Source: Halorubrum trapanicum (lineage in GTDB: Archaea > Halobacteriota > Halobacteria > Halobacteriales > Haloferacaceae). From it: DNA of 64,000 nt. The DNA lies in NCBI RefSeq assembly GCF_017873555.1, contig NZ_JAGGKE010000003.1:1-64000 (forward strand). Direction: 5' to 3'. The notes under the pieces are model-generated. The model saw only the letters and a list, made by a program, of their open reading frames with translations, was not told the origin of the DNA and searched no databases. Shown here piece by piece: positions 34,704-43,199 of this stretch (its first letter is position 1; each line of letters starts with the position of its first letter). A program made the position numbers and the translations under genes.

Positions 34704-35444
34704 ATGAACCAGTTCCCCGAGTTCGAGGTGATCCCCGCCGTCGACGTACAGGACGGCGAGGTCGTCCAGCTGGTCGGCGGCGAGCGCGGCACGGGCAAAC
34801 GCTACGGCGACCCCGTCGCGGCCGCCGAGCGCTGGATCGACGCGGGCGCGGAGACGCTCCACCTCGTCGACCTCGACGGCGCGTTCGAGGGCGAGCGCGT
34901 CAACGCCGACGCGATCGAGTCGGTCGTCGAGAGCGTTCCGAACGAGGTCGGCCTTCAGCTCGGCGGCGGTATCCGGACCGCCGAGGGCGCGCGCGACCTG
35001 CTCGATCTGGGACTCGACCGCGTCATCCTCGGCACGGCGGCCGTCGAAACCCCGGAGATCGTCGCGGCGATCGACGAGACCCATCCCGGCAGCGTCGTCG
35101 TCAGCCTCGACGCGAAGGGGGGCGAGGTCGTGGTGTCGGGCTGGACCGAGGGCACCGGACTGGACCCCGCGGAGGCCGCGGCGCGCTACGAGGAACTGGG
35201 CGCGGGCGCGGTCCTGTTCACCGACGTCGACGTGGAGGGGCAACTGGACGGGGTCGACCGCGAGGCGGTGGTGCGGGTGGCCGACGCGGTCGACGTGCCC
35301 GTGATCGCCTCCGGCGGCGTGGCGACGACCGACGACGTGGTCGCGCTGAAGGAGGCCGGCGCGGCCGCGGTCGTGGTCGGGACCGCGCTGTACGAGGGGC
35401 AGTTCACGCTGCGGGAGGCGCAGGCGGCCGCGGACGCGGTCTGA
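34704..35444 (+). CDS. hisA: Phosphoribosylformimino-5-aminoimidazole carboxamide ribotide isomerase (HisA)
   Basis: The 246-residue TIM-barrel isomerase of step 4 of histidine synthesis, opening the ProFAR ring to PRFAR. The first catalytic Asp lies in IPAVDVQDGEVVQLV (about 9-23). LQLGGGIRTAEGARDLLDLG (about 78-97) and VIASGGVATTDDVVAL (about 197-212) are the two phosphate-binding loops expected from the internal half-barrel duplication, and VLFTDVDVEGQLDGVD is the equivalent of the second catalytic region. ATG 34704 is chosen over the upstream in-frame ATG (34614) because of promoter spacing and family length. hisB lies 2.3 kb further on the same strand, with an opposing permease module between. 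Confidence 0.95.
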   Translation: MNQFPEFEVIPAVDVQDGEVVQLVGGERGTGKRYGDPVAAAERWIDAGAETLHLVDLDGAFEGERVNADAIESVVESVPNEVGLQLGGGIRTAEGARDLLDLGLDRVILGTAAVETPEIVAAIDETHPGSVVVSLDAKGGEVVVSGWTEGTGLDPAEAAARYEELGAGAVLFTDVDVEGQLDGVDREAVVRVADAVDVPVIASGGVATTDDVVALKEAGAAAVVVGTALYEGQFTLREAQAAADAV

Positions 35445-35466
35445 ACGCCGAACACCGATAGCCCGG

Positions 35467-36237
35467 TCACTCGTCCGGGCGCTCGCGCTGAACGACCAAC
35501 ACCGGGCCGAGGAAGCGCTCGGCCACCTGCTCCGACGGCATGCCGAAGACGAACGTCGTGACCGACGGGTCCGTCTCGCCCATCACGACCGCGTCGTGCG
35601 ACTCGGCCCGTCCCGCGATGGCGTCGATCGGCACGTCCGCGTCCTCGACGACCGTCTCGATCCGGTCGGCCGCGATCCCCCGCTCGACGAGGTCGGCTTT
35701 CACCCCGTTCAGGAACGACGCGCCGTCGTCCGGCGACTCGCCCTCGCCGACGGTGTGATACAGCGTCACGTCGACGTCCGAGTCGGCGAACAGCCCGGCG
35801 ACGAGGCGGGTGTTCCGCCCGACGCCGATCGTCCCGCGGAGCGCGACGAGGACCGAATCCACGCGCTCCGCGCTGTTCGGGACCAACACCGCGAGGCTGT
35901 CGTACTCGTAGATGAGGCGGTCGATCGTGGTTTCCTTGTCGTGTGTGAACACGAGCCGCGTCTCGACGTCGGCGCCGGCCGCGGTGAGCCGGTCGGCGAA
36001 CTCCGTCAGCTTCGACATCGCCGTCTCGCCGAACTGCTCGCGCGCCTGCTCGGTGGCGGTCTGCTCCGGGAGCACGTGGTACCCGAGCAGCACGACGCGG
36101 GCGTTCGCGAGCAGTTCGGGGCCGCCGGGCGGGAGCGACTCGCCCTCCAGCACCGCCAGCGGGACCAGCACCGTGGGTCGGTCGGTCCCGTCGGTCTCCG
36201 GCTGTTCTCCGCCGTCCGCCGTGGGTGTCTCGGTCAT
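35467..36237 (-). CDS. Universal stress protein-type regulator paired with an APC permease
   Basis: The 256-residue protein has an acidic N-terminus and one or two UspA-like halves. The first spans about residues 20-140 (TVLVPLAVLEG, ARVVLLGYHVLPEQ, VETRLVFTHDKETTIDRLIYEYDSLAVLVP). The second starts near 145 (VALRGTIGVGRNTRLVAGLF, VTLYHTVGEGES, VPIDAIAGRAESHDAVVMGETDPS) and ends FLGPVLVVQRERPDE. It begins one base after the stop of the APC permease gene and so is co-translated with it. By analogy with the fused protein at 25870 it should act as the cytoplasmic nucleotide-responsive regulator of that permease. Ligand unknown. Confidence 0.8.
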   Translation of the reverse strand: MTETPTADGGEQPETDGTDRPTVLVPLAVLEGESLPPGGPELLANARVVLLGYHVLPEQTATEQAREQFGETAMSKLTEFADRLTAAGADVETRLVFTHDKETTIDRLIYEYDSLAVLVPNSAERVDSVLVALRGTIGVGRNTRLVAGLFADSDVDVTLYHTVGEGESPDDGASFLNGVKADLVERGIAADRIETVVEDADVPIDAIAGRAESHDAVVMGETDPSVTTFVFGMPSEQVAERFLGPVLVVQRERPDE

Positions 36238-36238
36238 C

Positions 36239-37654
36239 TCAGAAGTCACCTTTGAGGTCGACGTCGGTCGCGTAGTACCGGTACCAGCCGTAGGATACGA
36301 CCATGACGGCGATGCCGACGCCGATCGACGCCGGCTGCATGAACGCGATGAGCGCGAAGCTCGCCACCCCGCCGACACCGGCGACCGCGAACCCGGCCGG
36401 ACAGCGGAACGACGGGTCGTACCAGTCGGGGTCCTCTCGGCGAAGCCGGACCAGCGCGACGCAGATCAGCCCGTACATCACGAGGTGGAGGAAGGAGGCG
36501 ACCTCCGCGAGCAGCTCCACCTGCCCCGTCGCGGACAGCACGACGATTGGACCGCCGGCCAGTCCGAGCGCGACGTGGGGGGTGCCGTACGCGAGGTTGA
36601 GCCGGCTCGCCGCCTCCGGGATGATCCCGTCGCGGCTCACCGCGTACACCGCCCGGGAGGCGCTGAGGATCGAGGCGTTCGCGCTGGAGAACGTCGCCAA
36701 CAGCCCGGCGACGACGATCGCCAGCGCCCCGGGAAGCCCGACGAACGACCGCGCGACCTCGACCATCGCGGTCTCGCCGAACTCGCCGAGGCGGGCGCTC
36801 CCGAACGCGCTCGTCGCGACGAAGATGGTGACGACGTAGAAGATCCCGACGAGGATCACGGAGCCGACCATCGCCAGCGGGAGGTTCCGGCTCGGCTCCT
36901 TGATGTCGCCCGCGACCGTCGCGACCTGGGCGAACCCCAGGTAGGAGGTGAACACGAGCGCGGCGGTCTGGAGCACCGGCAGCGCCCCGCCGGGCGGGAA
37001 GAACCGCTCCGGCGTGCTCTCGGCGCCGAACACGCCGAGCGCGTCGAGCGAGCCGTAGCTCAAGAAGAGCGTGAGGATGACTAAGAGGACGATCACGATC
37101 CCGTTCTGGAGCGCGGCGGTGTTCTCCGTCCCGAACAGGCTGAGGACCGTGAGTCCGACGCCGAACGCGACGCCGAGCGGGACCGCGGGGTCGATCGGGA
37201 GCGCGACGCCCACTTCGAGGAACACCTGCCCCGCGTAGCTGCCCAGTCCGACGAGGTAGAACGCGGCCGCGAACACCAGCCCGAGCCAGAGTCCGATACC
37301 GACGATCGCGCCGGCAGCGGTGCCGAGACCGCGCGAGATGAAGAAGTAGCCGCCGCCGCTGCGCGGCATCGCGGTGGCGAGCTCCGAGGCCGGCAGGGCG
37401 ACGAGCAGCGCGACGACCGCGCCGATCGCGAACGAGAGCGCCGCCGCCGGGCCGGCGTTCTCGGCCGCCAGCCCCGGGAACACGAAGATCCCCGCCCCGA
37501 TCATCGTCCCGACGCCGATCGCGAGACCGCCGACGAGTCCGATCGTCCGTTCGAGCTCCCCCTCGCCGGTGTCCGCGTCGACCACGGCGGCGAGCGCGTC
37601 GGGGACCTCGACGTCGGGAGGCCCGGGTGCGTCGGAAGGCTCGGATCCGTCCAT
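36239..37654 (-). CDS. APC-superfamily amino acid permease
   Basis: A 471-residue membrane transporter of about 12 helices. After a 40-residue acidic cytoplasmic start it shows the APC hallmark [23 protein letters not shown] (helix 1) and [24 protein letters not shown] (helices 2-3). [23 protein letters not shown] sits at the conserved acidic loop, and [21 protein letters not shown] is in helix 8. Overall it is closely similar to the permease half of the 813-residue fusion at 25870, without the UspA domains, which are encoded by the next gene. It occurs between hisA and hisB in reverse orientation. Likely substrate is an amino acid. GGATATTTG at about 37684-37692 (minus strand) is a plausible TATA box. 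Confidence 0.88.
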   Translation of the reverse strand: MDGSEPSDAPGPPDVEVPDALAAVVDADTGEGELERTIGLVGGLAIGVGTMIGAGIFVFPGLAAENAGPAAALSFAIGAVVALLVALPASELATAMPRSGGGYFFISRGLGTAAGAIVGIGLWLGLVFAAAFYLVGLGSYAGQVFLEVGVALPIDPAVPLGVAFGVGLTVLSLFGTENTAALQNGIVIVLLVILTLFLSYGSLDALGVFGAESTPERFFPPGGALPVLQTAALVFTSYLGFAQVATVAGDIKEPSRNLPLAMVGSVILVGIFYVVTIFVATSAFGSARLGEFGETAMVEVARSFVGLPGALAIVVAGLLATFSSANASILSASRAVYAVSRDGIIPEAASRLNLAYGTPHVALGLAGGPIVVLSATGQVELLAEVASFLHLVMYGLICVALVRLRREDPDWYDPSFRCPAGFAVAGVGGVASFALIAFMQPASIGVGIAVMVVSYGWYRYYATDVDLKGDF

Positions 37655-37769
37655 TTCGTGCGAAGTCGACTCACTGACGCGGCAAATATCCACCGCCGGG
37701 CGCGGACCGATCGGGGGACGCCGCCGGTTCACCCGCAACCCACTTACGAATCCCCCGCGACGGGCCGGT

Positions 37770-38366
37770 ATGAGCGAGCACGACCGGACCGCGGCCGTCA
37801 CCCGCGAGACGACCGAGACGACGATCGAACTCACTCTCGCGGTCGACGGCGACGGGGACAGCGAGATCGACACGGGGATCGGCTTCTACGACCACATGCT
37901 GGCGGCGTTCGCCAAGCACGGCCTGTTCGACCTCACGGTCCGCTGTGACGGCGACCTCGGGATCGACGACCACCACACCGTCGAGGACGTGGCGATCTGC
38001 CTCGGCGAGGCGTTCGACGAGGCGCTCGGCGACAAGCGCGGCATCCGGCGGTACGCCGACCGGCGGGTCCCCCTCGACGAGGCGGTCGCGAGCGTCGTTG
38101 TCGACGTCGCCGGGCGCCCGTACTACGAGTTCTCCGGCGAGTTCTCCCAGGAGTCGGTCGGGGAGTTCACGAGCGTCATGGCCGACCACTTCGCGCTCTC
38201 GCTGGCGCACAACGCCGGACTGACGCTCCACGCGACGGTCGAGAAGGGAGACAACGCCCACCACGAGGTCGAGGCGCTGTTCAAGGCGCTGGCGCGCGCG
38301 CTCGACGACGCCACCCGCCTCGACGAGCGCCGGAGCGACACGCCCAGCACGAAGGGCGAACTGTAG
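37770..38366 (+). CDS. hisB: Imidazoleglycerol-phosphate dehydratase (HisB)
   Basis: The 198-residue monofunctional dehydratase of step 6 of histidine synthesis, a manganese enzyme. Metal-binding histidine motifs are present in both halves of the duplicated fold: [13 protein letters not shown] (about 44-56), [14 protein letters not shown] (about 71-84), and later [18 protein letters not shown] (about 167-184). [31 protein letters not shown] is the family core. The length matches stand-alone HisB. Start ATG 37770 follows a CACTTACGAA element about 25 bases upstream. Forms the histidine pathway with hisA at 34704. Confidence 0.96.
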   Translation: MSEHDRTAAVTRETTETTIELTLAVDGDGDSEIDTGIGFYDHMLAAFAKHGLFDLTVRCDGDLGIDDHHTVEDVAICLGEAFDEALGDKRGIRRYADRRVPLDEAVASVVVDVAGRPYYEFSGEFSQESVGEFTSVMADHFALSLAHNAGLTLHATVEKGDNAHHEVEALFKALARALDDATRLDERRSDTPSTKGEL

Positions 38367-38444
38367 CCCGGCGCCCCGCGGTCCGGCGCCGCCCGCCGCC
38401 GCCCGCCGATCGCTTATCCCCTCGCGAACCGTTAACACGGTCGT

Positions 38445-39374
38445 ATGGAACTCCGCTGTGAGGGCTGCGCCGGCTGCTGCGTCGACTGGCGCCCGCTCGA
38501 TCCGGGCGCCGCCGGCTCCGACCGAACCGGCCCGCGCCCCCCGCTCGACGACGTCTACGACCTCGCGCCGCTCACCCGCGACGAGATCGCCGGCTTCGTC
38601 GCCGACGGCCTCGCCGACGCCCTCGCCCCGCGGCTGTTCGAACCGGCCGAGCGCGACGACAGCGTCCGGATCGACGGGGTCGACCTCGCCGCCGTCGACG
38701 ACCGCCCCGTCTTCGTCGTCGGCCTCCGGAAGCCCCCCAAGCCGGTCGCGCCGATCGGGACCGACGAACCGCGCTGGCTCGACGCCTGCGTCTTCCTCGA
38801 CCCGACGACGCTCCAGTGCCGGATCCACGGCTCCGACCGCTACCCCGACACCTGTTCGAGCTACCCGGGACACAACCTCGAACTCGGCGCCGAGACCGAG
38901 TGCGAGCGCGTCGAGACCGCCGGCGGCGGCGACCGCCTCCTCGACGACGAGCCGCCGGACGACCTCCCCGCGCCGGCGTTCGGCCCGCAGGCGCTCGGCG
39001 CGACCGTGTTCGCGTACCCCGACCCCGACGACCTCGACGGGGTCGTCGCCCGCCTCCGCGACGGAGACACCACCGCCGACGACCGCGCCCGCTTCGCCGG
39101 CGCCGCCGTCGGCTCCCGCCCGGGGTCGCTGTCGGTCGCTCGCGACCGCATGGCCGAGGCCCGAGAGCGCGTCAGGGAGGCGGACTCGTGGGTCGGGGCG
39201 GCGGTCCGCGAGTGGACCGACCGGGCCGGCGAAGACGGCGACCGCGTCGCGCTCGACGCGACCGCCCCCGACTCGCACGATCCCGACACGAGCAGCCCCG
39301 ACGCCCGCGACCGACTCGTCCGCGAGGTCGAGGACGACGCGGGCGCGCCCGGGACGCCGGGCTGGGGCGAGTGA
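38445..39374 (+). CDS. YkgJ-type cysteine-cluster protein
   Basis: This 309-residue protein belongs to the YkgJ/Fe-S-or-zinc-binding CxxCxxCC family. The N-terminus is CEGCAGCC (about 5-12), a central CVFLDPTTLQCRIHG supplies two more cysteines, and YPDTCSSYPGHNLELGAETEC supplies the last pair; the cluster probably coordinates zinc or an iron-sulfur centre. The C-terminal third is acidic and low in structure. The biochemical role is unknown. The gene has its own GCTTATCC element about 30 bases before the ATG and converges with the GNAT gene (9-base gap). Confidence 0.83.
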   Translation: MELRCEGCAGCCVDWRPLDPGAAGSDRTGPRPPLDDVYDLAPLTRDEIAGFVADGLADALAPRLFEPAERDDSVRIDGVDLAAVDDRPVFVVGLRKPPKPVAPIGTDEPRWLDACVFLDPTTLQCRIHGSDRYPDTCSSYPGHNLELGAETECERVETAGGGDRLLDDEPPDDLPAPAFGPQALGATVFAYPDPDDLDGVVARLRDGDTTADDRARFAGAAVGSRPGSLSVARDRMAEARERVREADSWVGAAVREWTDRAGEDGDRVALDATAPDSHDPDTSSPDARDRLVREVEDDAGAPGTPGWGE

Positions 39375-39383
39375 CCCGCCTCG

Positions 39384-39986
39384 CTACGCGACGTCTCCTT
39401 CGACGCGCCGCACCGCCAGCGCCCCCTCACAGACGCACTCGCCCTCGCACTTCGGGCACTCGTCGACCGGTCGCTCGATCGGGTCGCGGTGGACCGTCTC
39501 GTAGCCGTGCGCGTCGAACAGCTTCTCCGGCGAGTCGTCGCCGCCGTGGTACCACGAGTCCGCGAGGAACAGGTCGACGCCGCGCTCCGCGCCGACCGCG
39601 TGGAGCCGTTCGAGCAGCCGGCTCCCGATCCCCCGGCCGGTCGCCGCCTCGCTGACGTACCCCATCTCGAGGTGGCCGTACAGCTCCGCGGCGGGGAGCA
39701 GGCCGGGGTCGTCGAAGAAGTACATCTCGTCGGCGACGGCGGCCGGCTCCGCGAACTCGCGGAGCGCCATCACGCCGCAGATTGCGTCGTCGGGGTCGCT
39801 CTCGCCACCGGCCTCCTCCCCATCTTCGGCGCCGCCCTCGACCGCGACCAGCACGTGGTACGTCCGGTCGTCGAGACCGAGGTCGACGCCGTAGGTGCTC
39901 CCCTCGCTGAAATGCGAGGTGATGAGCGCCTCCAACGCCTCGGCGTCGCCCGGCTCCGGGTCGCGGATCGCGATATCGTCCATCAC
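39384..39986 (-). CDS. GNAT acetyltransferase with C-terminal cysteine cluster
   Basis: The 200-residue protein has a GNAT domain: an N-terminal strand IAIRDPEPGDAEALEALI, YHVLVAVEGG, the acetyl-CoA loop YVSEAATGRGIGSRLLERL (about 107-125) and a later DAHGYETVHRDP segment typical of motif B. A GEEAGGESDPDD insert sits in the first loop. Unusually, the C-terminus carries four cysteines in ECPKCEGECVCEGALAV (C-x2-C-x3-C-x-C), which may bind zinc or an iron-sulfur cluster and could target a protein or tRNA substrate. The gene faces blh across a 67-base gap; ATG 39983 is an alternative start. Substrate unknown. Confidence 0.82.
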   Translation of the reverse strand: MMDDIAIRDPEPGDAEALEALITSHFSEGSTYGVDLGLDDRTYHVLVAVEGGAEDGEEAGGESDPDDAICGVMALREFAEPAAVADEMYFFDDPGLLPAAELYGHLEMGYVSEAATGRGIGSRLLERLHAVGAERGVDLFLADSWYHGGDDSPEKLFDAHGYETVHRDPIERPVDECPKCEGECVCEGALAVRRVEGDVA

Positions 39987-40053
39987 CGGAGGGACGCAGT
40001 CCTCGACTAAGAGCGGTGTGGTGTCGGAATCGGTCGCCTCCGGTCGGAGCCGG

Positions 40054-41172
40054 TCAGGACCCGCCGATTCCCGGCCGCCAGACCCCCTGTCGCCGGTCGA
40101 GCCACGCGACGACGACGACGTGCGGGAGCGTCAATGCGGCGATGGCGACCAGCGACACGGCCAGCAGGTCGCCGGGCGCCGCCACGCCCGCGGGCACGCT
40201 CGCGCCGACCGCGGCGACCACCAGGAACCCGCCGAGCGTGAGCGGCGCCGCGTCGCGGCCGAAGCGCGCGAGCGCGCCGAGGGCGTCCCCGGCCGACGCC
40301 GCGCTCGCGGCCTCGGGATCGACGAGGACGAGTCGCCCGACGTGCCGGAGCGCGTGCCACAGCGCGAAGTACACGCCGATCGCGAACACCGGCGCCGCGA
40401 GCAGGAACCACGCCCAAAGCACCGCGAGTTCGCCGACGTCGCGGCGCCAGCCCCTCGGATTCCTCCCTGCCTGGACCCGGCGGTAGCCGAGACCGACCGA
40501 CGCCAGCGTCGCGGCCGCCATCCCGGCGCCGACCGCGATCCGGACCGCGGGCGCGAACAGCGGGCCGACCGCGGTCGCGGCCGCGCCCGGACCGACGAGG
40601 AACAGCCCGACGATCCACTCGGCCACCAGCCGGTACTCCTCGGGGTGCGCGACCAGCGGGACGCCCATCGGGAGGCCGCCGCGGACGACGAGCGCCAGCC
40701 ACCGCTCCGCCGACGAGGGGAGGTGGTCGACCTCGGCGATCGCGAGCGTCGCCACGTCGCCCTGTCCCCAGTGGAGCCACGTGAGCGCGATGAACCCGAC
40801 GAACGCCGCGACGGGCGCGAGGAAGAACGCGGCGACGACCGCGCCGCCGAGGACCGCGTAGACGACCGAGACGACCGCGATCGACCGCCCGAGCGACACG
40901 CCCGGAGCCGCGCGCAGCGGGACGAGGTGGTCGACCGCGCCGTGCGCCATCCCGACCGCGAGGGTGCCGAGCGCGAACGTCGCGACGCCGACTTCGACCG
41001 GAAACAGGGGGGTCACGGCGCCGATCGGCAACAGCGCGGCCAGCGCCAGCGCCGGGCGGCGTGCGAACCAGCGGTCGACCCGCTCCTCGGCGGACTCACC
41101 CTCCGAGTCGAGGTCGCGCACCTCTGCGGGCCGGGACTCGGTCGCGCCCGTCGCCGGCGACGATTCAGTCAT
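40054..41172 (-). CDS. blh: Beta-carotene 15,15'-dioxygenase, Brp/Blh family
   Basis: A 372-residue multi-pass membrane enzyme that cleaves beta-carotene into two retinal molecules for rhodopsins. After an acidic 35-residue cytoplasmic start there are about nine hydrophobic helices. The iron-coordinating histidines of this family fit GMAHGAVDHLVPL (about 92-105), LTWLHWGQGDVATL (about 131-144) and FALWHALRHVGRL (about 275-288). It overlaps the end of crtY by 8 bases, so lycopene cyclase and retinal synthesis are translationally linked. No opsin gene lies in the window, but a light-driven pump or sensor elsewhere is implied. Confidence 0.92.
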   Translation of the reverse strand: MTESSPATGATESRPAEVRDLDSEGESAEERVDRWFARRPALALAALLPIGAVTPLFPVEVGVATFALGTLAVGMAHGAVDHLVPLRAAPGVSLGRSIAVVSVVYAVLGGAVVAAFFLAPVAAFVGFIALTWLHWGQGDVATLAIAEVDHLPSSAERWLALVVRGGLPMGVPLVAHPEEYRLVAEWIVGLFLVGPGAAATAVGPLFAPAVRIAVGAGMAAATLASVGLGYRRVQAGRNPRGWRRDVGELAVLWAWFLLAAPVFAIGVYFALWHALRHVGRLVLVDPEAASAASAGDALGALARFGRDAAPLTLGGFLVVAAVGASVPAGVAAPGDLLAVSLVAIAALTLPHVVVVAWLDRRQGVWRPGIGGS

Positions 41173-41998
41173 CTACCACGTCGGGGTCCGGGTCGGCCGG
41201 CGACTCGGGACCGAGCACGTCGTGCTCGGACTCCCCCGGTGCGGCTGCCGTCTCGGTAACGTCTCCCCGCCCGTCGTTCCAGTCGAGCACCCACTCGAAC
41301 AGCACGAGGCCGTTGACGGTCATGATTCCGGCCGAGGCGAAAAACAGCATCTCCTCGATCGGCAGGCCGAGCACGGCGATCCCCGTCGTGTACTCGGTGG
41401 AGAGCTCCCACGTCCCCATCGCGATCGCGATCCGGTCGGCGGCCCAGAAGTACGCGGCCGGGAGCAGCGTCGCCGCGAGCCACATCCTCGGGGTCCGGGC
41501 GAGGTAGCCGCCGCCGACCGCCCACTGGAGCGCGACGACGGGACCGACCCACGCGACCAGCCCGCCGAGGTAGAGGTACGAGGCGTCCAGCGTCACGAGC
41601 CAGACCCCGCCCGCGACCATCGCAGTTCCCGCGACGACCCCGGCGATCCGCGGTTTCCGGTCGAAGTCGCCCTCGCGGAACGTCGGGTCGAACCCGATCA
41701 GGTGGAGCGCGAACGCGGTGACGACGGTCTGGACCGCGAAGAAGAGGTACTCGCCGAGGGGGATCGACAGCGCCCGGACGAGCACCGCGCCGTCGGCGTA
41801 CCACCACGCCCCCCGTCGGATCATGTAGCTGATCCACGGCGTCGTGTAGAGGTACGCGATGGCGACGAGGATCGCGATCCCGACCGTCGCGCGTCGCCGC
41901 CGCGTCGGCTCGTACCGGGGCGCGAGGTACCACAGCAGCCCCAGCACGGGGAGACTGAAGACGAGGTGGAACTGGAGATACGTCAGCGTCGGCAGCAT
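41165..41998 (-). CDS. crtY: Lycopene beta-cyclase, CrtYc/CrtYd type
   Basis: The 277-residue membrane protein comprises two homologous three-helix halves fused as in haloarchaeal CrtY, converting lycopene to beta-carotene. Family motifs: PWISYMIRRGAWWY (about 53-67), IPLGEYLFFAVQTVVTAF (about 79-96), LGLPIEEMLFFASAGIM (about 206-222, with the PxE(E/Q) motif of each half) and MGTWELS. The C-terminal 40 residues are acidic and cytoplasmic. It precedes and overlaps blh in an operon making retinal. A 13-codon upstream ORF (ATG 42024) overlaps its start at the position expected for a leaderless transcript; ATG 41998 is supported by the family N-terminus. Confidence 0.92.
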   Translation of the reverse strand: MLPTLTYLQFHLVFSLPVLGLLWYLAPRYEPTRRRRATVGIAILVAIAYLYTTPWISYMIRRGAWWYADGAVLVRALSIPLGEYLFFAVQTVVTAFALHLIGFDPTFREGDFDRKPRIAGVVAGTAMVAGGVWLVTLDASYLYLGGLVAWVGPVVALQWAVGGGYLARTPRMWLAATLLPAAYFWAADRIAIAMGTWELSTEYTTGIAVLGLPIEEMLFFASAGIMTVNGLVLFEWVLDWNDGRGDVTETAAAPGESEHDVLGPESPADPDPDVVDD

Positions 41999-42056
41999 CG
42001 GATCACCCCGGCGAGGACGCTCATAGCGACTCGTTCGCCTCGCCGTCGATTAACCC
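41983..42056 (-). promoter_or_regulatory. crtY promoter with overlapping 13-codon upstream ORF
   Basis: On the minus strand GGGTTAATC (42048-42056) lies about 27 bases before an ATG at 42024, the spacing of a leaderless start. That ATG opens MSVLAGVIRCCRR, whose TGA (41985-41983) lies inside crtY, overlapping its first 16 bases. Translation of the short ORF would therefore interfere or be coupled with crtY initiation at 41998. Confidence 0.45.
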
Positions 42057-42172
42057 TTGAGCCGAACATTGTCAGGTATCGGCCGCGGTCCGCGACCGCG
42101 AGGTCGACGCCGTCGTCCGCCCCCCGGGACCGGTTCTCACTCCGCGTCCGGCCCGGTCTCCGCGTCCGCCCC

Positions 42173-42823
42173 TCACTCCGCGTCCGCGAGCACGCCGTGC
42201 GCCTCCAGCACCTTCCCGAGCCGGTACATGGAGGCGACGACGCTGTCGCAGACGGGCCGCACCGCCGACTTGGGGACGAACCCGACCGCCAGTCCCGCGA
42301 CCTCCAGCATCGGCAGGTCGTTCGCGCCGTCGCCGACCGCGACCGTCTCGCGCATCGGCACGCCCACCTCGGCCGCGAGGTCGGCGAGCGCGTCGTCCTT
42401 CGTCCCCTCGATGAGCGGTCCCTCCGCCTCGCCGGTGAGCGCGCCGTCCGGCCCGGTCGGTAGCCGGTTGGCGACGATCGTGTCGACCGCGACGCCCTCC
42501 CGGGCGAGCGCGGCCTCGACGCCGCGCTCGAACCCGCCCGTGAGCACGGCGACGTGGTGGCCCTCCTCGCGCAAGTGCTCGATGAGGCGCGCGGCGCCGG
42601 GCCGGATCCGGACCGCGTCGAACGCGTCGGCGGCGTCCGCCGCCGAGAGGCCCTCCAGCAGTTCCGCGCGCCGGTAGAGGCTCTCGGCGTAGCTGAGCTC
42701 GTCGTTCATCGCCCGCTCGGTGATCTCGGCGACCTCGTCGGCGACGCCCGCCCGCTCGGCGAGGAGGACCGTCATCTCGGAGTCGGAGAGCGTCCCGTCG
42801 AAGTCGAACGCGATGAGACTCAT
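42173..42823 (-). CDS. serB: Phosphoserine phosphatase (SerB)
   Basis: A 216-residue HAD-superfamily phosphatase, last step of serine synthesis. Motif I FDFDGTLSD (about 5-13) has the nucleophile and acid Asp pair, motif II is VLTGGF (Thr at about 95), motif III provides the Lys in GTKDDALADLA, and motif IV is GDGANDLPML (about 163-172). The alpha-helical cap between residues 16 and 80 fits SerB rather than other HAD enzymes. Upstream, about 60 bases separate it from a small membrane-protein gene on the same strand. The gap to crtY downstream (174 bases) is a variable region with no gene seen. Confidence 0.92.
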   Translation of the reverse strand: MSLIAFDFDGTLSDSEMTVLLAERAGVADEVAEITERAMNDELSYAESLYRRAELLEGLSAADAADAFDAVRIRPGAARLIEHLREEGHHVAVLTGGFERGVEAALAREGVAVDTIVANRLPTGPDGALTGEAEGPLIEGTKDDALADLAAEVGVPMRETVAVGDGANDLPMLEVAGLAVGFVPKSAVRPVCDSVVASMYRLGKVLEAHGVLADAE

Positions 42824-42883
42824 GGCACTCGCTCGTCGCGGCGGGACCTTGAAGCGCGCGGTCGGACGCGAGTTTGACCGGAG

Positions 42884-43087
42884 TCACTCGCCGTCCGCGT
42901 CGGCGAGGAACTCCACGTCGCCGGCGATGACCGCGCTCGCGATCACCCCGACGCCGACGAGCACCGCGACCCCGAGGGTGGTCACCGTCACCGAGATCGC
43001 GGACCCGCCGACCGCGACGCCGACGAACGCCCCGACGGCGCCGCCGACGCCGCCGGCGATCACCGCAAGCGTCTGCGCCTCTCGCAT
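42884..43087 (-). CDS. Small two-helix membrane protein
   Basis: These 67 residues form two hydrophobic helices, TLAVIAGGVGGAVGAFVGVAVGG and ISVTVTTLGVAVLVGVGVIASAVIAG, with a short acidic tail (VEFLADADGE). Glycine-rich packing (GGxxGAxxG) suggests close helix contact or oligomers. CTTATAAG at about 43112-43119, 27 bases before the ATG, is a strong leaderless promoter and the main support for this being a gene. Function unknown. Confidence 0.6.
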   Translation of the reverse strand: MREAQTLAVIAGGVGGAVGAFVGVAVGGSAISVTVTTLGVAVLVGVGVIASAVIAGDVEFLADADGE

Positions 43088-43199
43088 AGGTGTCGCTTCA
43101 GTAACACGGCTTATAAGCGTTCGTGCCGGGTTCTCTCCGGTGATAACGCCGGGTGCGCTCTCCGAACCCGTTCGGGTCCCGTCTCGGCGCGGTCCCGTC

